Origin: an uncultured Armatimonadota bacterium
Lineage (GTDB): Bacteria; Armatimonadota; Fimbriimonadia; Fimbriimonadales; Fimbriimonadaceae
Assembly: GCA_903904815.1 (NCBI GenBank)
Contig: CAIVDU010000095.1
Span: 37,499-101,498 of the forward strand
Direction of reading: 5' to 3'
DNA length: 64,000 nucleotides
The position numbers and the translations under genes were made by a program. The notes under the pieces are model-generated. The model did no database searches. It was not told where the DNA came from and saw only the letters and a list, made by a program, of their open reading frames with translations. Below, in pieces: positions 61,902 to 64,000 of this stretch (positions are counted from its first letter, which is position 1; each line of letters begins with the position of its first letter).

Positions 61902-64000
61902 TTACTGAGGCAGAATCTCGATGGCGCAGAGCTTGGCGTTCTGGTCTGGGCTGTCTTTCGAGGCCGAGACGCGAATGGTGATTCGTCCCTTTGAATCGGG
62001 CTTGATTCCGGTGAAACTGCGAACGAGTGCCTTGTTCTTGCCGCCAGCTTCCTTGAAGATGTCGAAGTCGGCAAGAACCGAACTGCCGTTGAGCTCCACG
62101 TCCTCCTTCCGCATACCAGCGCCATCGTCGAAGATCTCGGCGAAGTGGAGACGCACCGTGTAGAGTCCATTAGCCGGAACCTGATACTTGTACGTGAGAT
62201 CCGACGCGTATCGCTCGGACTTGTAAATCGCTTCAGGACCAGCATTGGCTGCGCTCGTGTCTACGTTAGTGTCTCCACTATTCGTTGAACCCTCGAACAG
62301 GTTGGGGTCCGGAACGAAGTTGCCGACCGGATCGTCACTTCCCAACACAACTCGAATGGGCAGCGAAAGAACCACTGCCTTAGGCGCCGGCTGAAGAGCC
62401 GAGGGCAGGGGAAGCGCCGCAAGCCGGAGGTCGGCGGGCATCACGGAATGCGGACGGGTCGACTCCGCCGTCCCAAGGGCGGTGTTCGGGCGAGGTCCCA
62501 TCACCAGATGGAGCGTACCGCCGGCGATGAGCTCGTTGTGGGTAAACCAAACTCGGTTCAGGGCTTTTCCATTCAGCTGAATCGACTGAATGTACATGTT
62601 CTTCTCGCTGTTGTTGTCGGCCAAGATGGTAAATGTCTTGCCGTTTGGAACCTTGATCGTGGCCTTGTCGACAAGCGTGCTGCCGAGCATATACACCCCG
62701 CTCGCCGGATTGACGGGATAGAAGCCGAGGGAACTGAACACATACCAGGCAGCCATCTGGCCACAGTCCACGTTGCCACACTGGCCTGACGGAGTATCGT
62801 TGTAGAACTTCGCCATGACCTCACGAACTCTCGACTGGGTCTTCCAGGGCTGCCCCACGAGGTCGTAAAGATAGGCCACGTGATGGCACTGCTCGTCACC
62901 CTGAGAAAACTGGCCGATGAGTCCCGAAATGTCGGGAATCCCCGTGTGGATCGTCGAGTCCTCGACGAACAACTGATCCAGCTTTTCAATGAACGGCTTG
63001 TCGCCACCAAATGCCTTCGCCAAACCAGGAATGTCGTGCTGCACGAAAAATGCGTACTGCCATGGATCGGCCTCGGTGTACTCGTCACCCACCATTCCGT
63101 GGGTATCGATGGGAGTTCTCCAGGTTCCGTCGGCTTTTCGGCCGCGCATGAATCCCGTACTCCTGTCGAATAGGTTTCGGTAGTTGGCCGCCCTCTGGTA
63201 GAACATCTGCGCGTCGTCTTTATGGCCGAGCGCATCGGCCATTTTTGCGATGCACCAATCGTCGTAGGCGTACTCAAGAGTTTTCGAGGTCGCCTGCTCC
63301 CCTCGCGCGGACGCTACGTACCCGAGTTTCTTATAGTCCCTCAGGCCGTTTCGATCTTGCATGGCGGTGTCACGCATCGCCTGGTAGGCCTTTTCCGCAT
63401 CGAATCCCTTGAAGCCCTTAAAGTAGGCATCCACAATCACCGGGACCGAGTGATAGCCGACCATGCAGAAGGTCTCGTTGCCCCAGAGTGGCCAAATGGG
63501 AGTCGTGTGCAGACCCGATTGATCGTACTCCGCCAAGAGGGAGCGTACGAGGTTGTTGACGCGGTCGGGCTGAAAGATGGTCAACATTGGATGAAGCGCC
63601 CGATAGGTGTCCCACAGCGAGAACGTGGTGTAGTTGTCAAATCCCTCGCCGGTGTGGACCTTATGGTCGCTCCCCCAGTAGGCGCCGTCGACGTCGTTGA
63701 ACAGGGCCGGCGCCTGGTACGACTCGTAAAGGTTGGTGTAGAACGTCGTTTTGAAGTGATCGTTCTTACTTTCGACAGCAACGTTCCCCAGTGCCTGGTT
63801 CCAACTCTCGGCGGCCGCATCGCGAGTCGCGGCGAAGTCCCATCCTGGAAGTTCTTGAGCGAGATTCTTCTGAGATCCGTCGATGCCGGTCGCGGAAATG
63901 GCGACCTTGACCTCGATCGCCTCATTTTCGTGGGTGGCGTAGTTGACGAATGCCTTCACCTTTCCGGTGGCTTCAGTTGCGCCGGAAGCAAGACGATGAC
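61902..64000 (-). CDS. GH92 alpha-mannosidase with C-terminal malectin-like domain (5' end outside window)
   Basis: The frame is open to the window edge, so the N-terminal beta-sandwich and any signal peptide are missing. The visible part has the GH92 catalytic (alpha/alpha)6 domain: FSLWDTYRALHPM, GYHSVPVIVDAYFKG, LEYAYDDWCIAKMAD, GDEYTEADPWQYAFFVQHD, DEQCHHVAYLYD, and GNVDCGQMAAWYVFSSLGFYP, with the acidic residues of the calcium-dependent inverting exo-alpha-mannosidases. The last 150 residues (YASDLTYKYQVPANGLYTVRLHFAEI, VELNG...DIF) form a malectin-like carbohydrate-binding domain. It probably acts outside the cell or in the periplasm on alpha-mannosides of glycoproteins or yeast/plant glycans. 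Confidence 0.9.
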   Translation of the reverse strand, partial: HRLASGATEATGKVKAFVNYATHENEAIEVKVAISATGIDGSQKNLAQELPGWDFAATRDAAAESWNQALGNVAVESKNDHFKTTFYTNLYESYQAPALFNDVDGAYWGSDHKVHTGEGFDNYTTFSLWDTYRALHPMLTIFQPDRVNNLVRSLLAEYDQSGLHTTPIWPLWGNETFCMVGYHSVPVIVDAYFKGFKGFDAEKAYQAMRDTAMQDRNGLRDYKKLGYVASARGEQATSKTLEYAYDDWCIAKMADALGHKDDAQMFYQRAANYRNLFDRSTGFMRGRKADGTWRTPIDTHGMVGDEYTEADPWQYAFFVQHDIPGLAKAFGGDKPFIEKLDQLFVEDSTIHTGIPDISGLIGQFSQGDEQCHHVAYLYDLVGQPWKTQSRVREVMAKFYNDTPSGQCGNVDCGQMAAWYVFSSLGFYPVNPASGVYMLGSTLVDKATIKVPNGKTFTILADNNSEKNMYIQSIQLNGKALNRVWFTHNELIAGGTLHLVMGPRPNTALGTAESTRPHSVMPADLRLAALPLPSALQPAPKAVVLSLPIRVVLGSDDPVGNFVPDPNLFEGSTNSGDTNVDTSAANAGPEAIYKSERYASDLTYKYQVPANGLYTVRLHFAEIFDDGAGMRKEDVELNGSSVLADFDIFKEAGGKNKALVRSFTGIKPDSKGRITIRVSASKDSPDQNAKLCAIEILPQ

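Overview
The window reads as a chromosomal segment from a diderm, GC-rich (by eye, mid-50s percent) bacterium, most likely an Armatimonadota (Fimbriimonadia-like) lineage. This is inferred from a secretin, lipoproteins and an arabinose-5-phosphate isomerase (outer membrane/LPS), a copper-amine-oxidase-N stalk domain, a type-2 LeuA, GH20 and GH92 glycosidases, and an unusually elaborate type IV pilus (T4P) gene set. No prophage, IS element, CRISPR array, rRNA or tRNA was seen.

Layout. 1-7.7 kb: L27 (partial) and L21, a GAF-GGDEF diguanylate cyclase, a C11 (clostripain) lipoprotein, a lone and extended S18, an arginase/kdsD pair, and pdxT. 7.8-14.5 kb: a secreted stalk-domain protein, then an overlapping minus-strand operon aroK-aroB-small membrane protein-PASTA pseudokinase-rpe-small membrane protein-ribD. 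14.6-21 kb: the T4P alignment/secretin operon pilM-N-O-P, a secretin-N-domain-only protein, and the secretin. 21.3-43.2 kb: a 22-kb operon with prepilin peptidase, a pseudopilin, three greatly enlarged PilV/PilW/PilX-like minor pseudopilins (655, 776, 1079 aa) and two giant exported beta-propeller proteins (1639 and 2380 aa), ended by a strong terminator. 43.3-45 kb: leuA. 45.3-49.6 kb: the T4P motor operon pilB-pilT-pilC. 50-64 kb: housekeeping and accessory genes (epimerase, argS, OYE-family reductase, a tandem pair of unknown exported proteins, hemW, GH20, lpdA, queF, a lipoprotein, and a GH92-malectin protein cut by the window end).

How it fits together. About half the window encodes one T4P-type machine in three minus-strand operons: motor (pilBTC), alignment complex plus outer-membrane channel (pilMNOPQ plus a split secretin N-domain), and filament/tip. 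The tip operon keeps the order pilV-pilW-pilX-(PilY1 position) of proteobacterial minor-pilin operons, but every component is greatly enlarged. The PilY1 position holds two giant propeller proteins. One carries a DxDxDGxxD calcium-loop motif inside a propeller blade; the other has two carbohydrate-binding-like (golvesin/xanthan-lyase-C) modules. This is the best candidate here for an undescribed system: a giant, probably calcium-dependent pilus-tip adhesin complex.

A second general feature is gene-start architecture. At least seven genes have a -10-like TANANT box ending only 4-7 nt before the start codon. None has a usefully placed Shine-Dalgarno, which suggests leaderless mRNAs.
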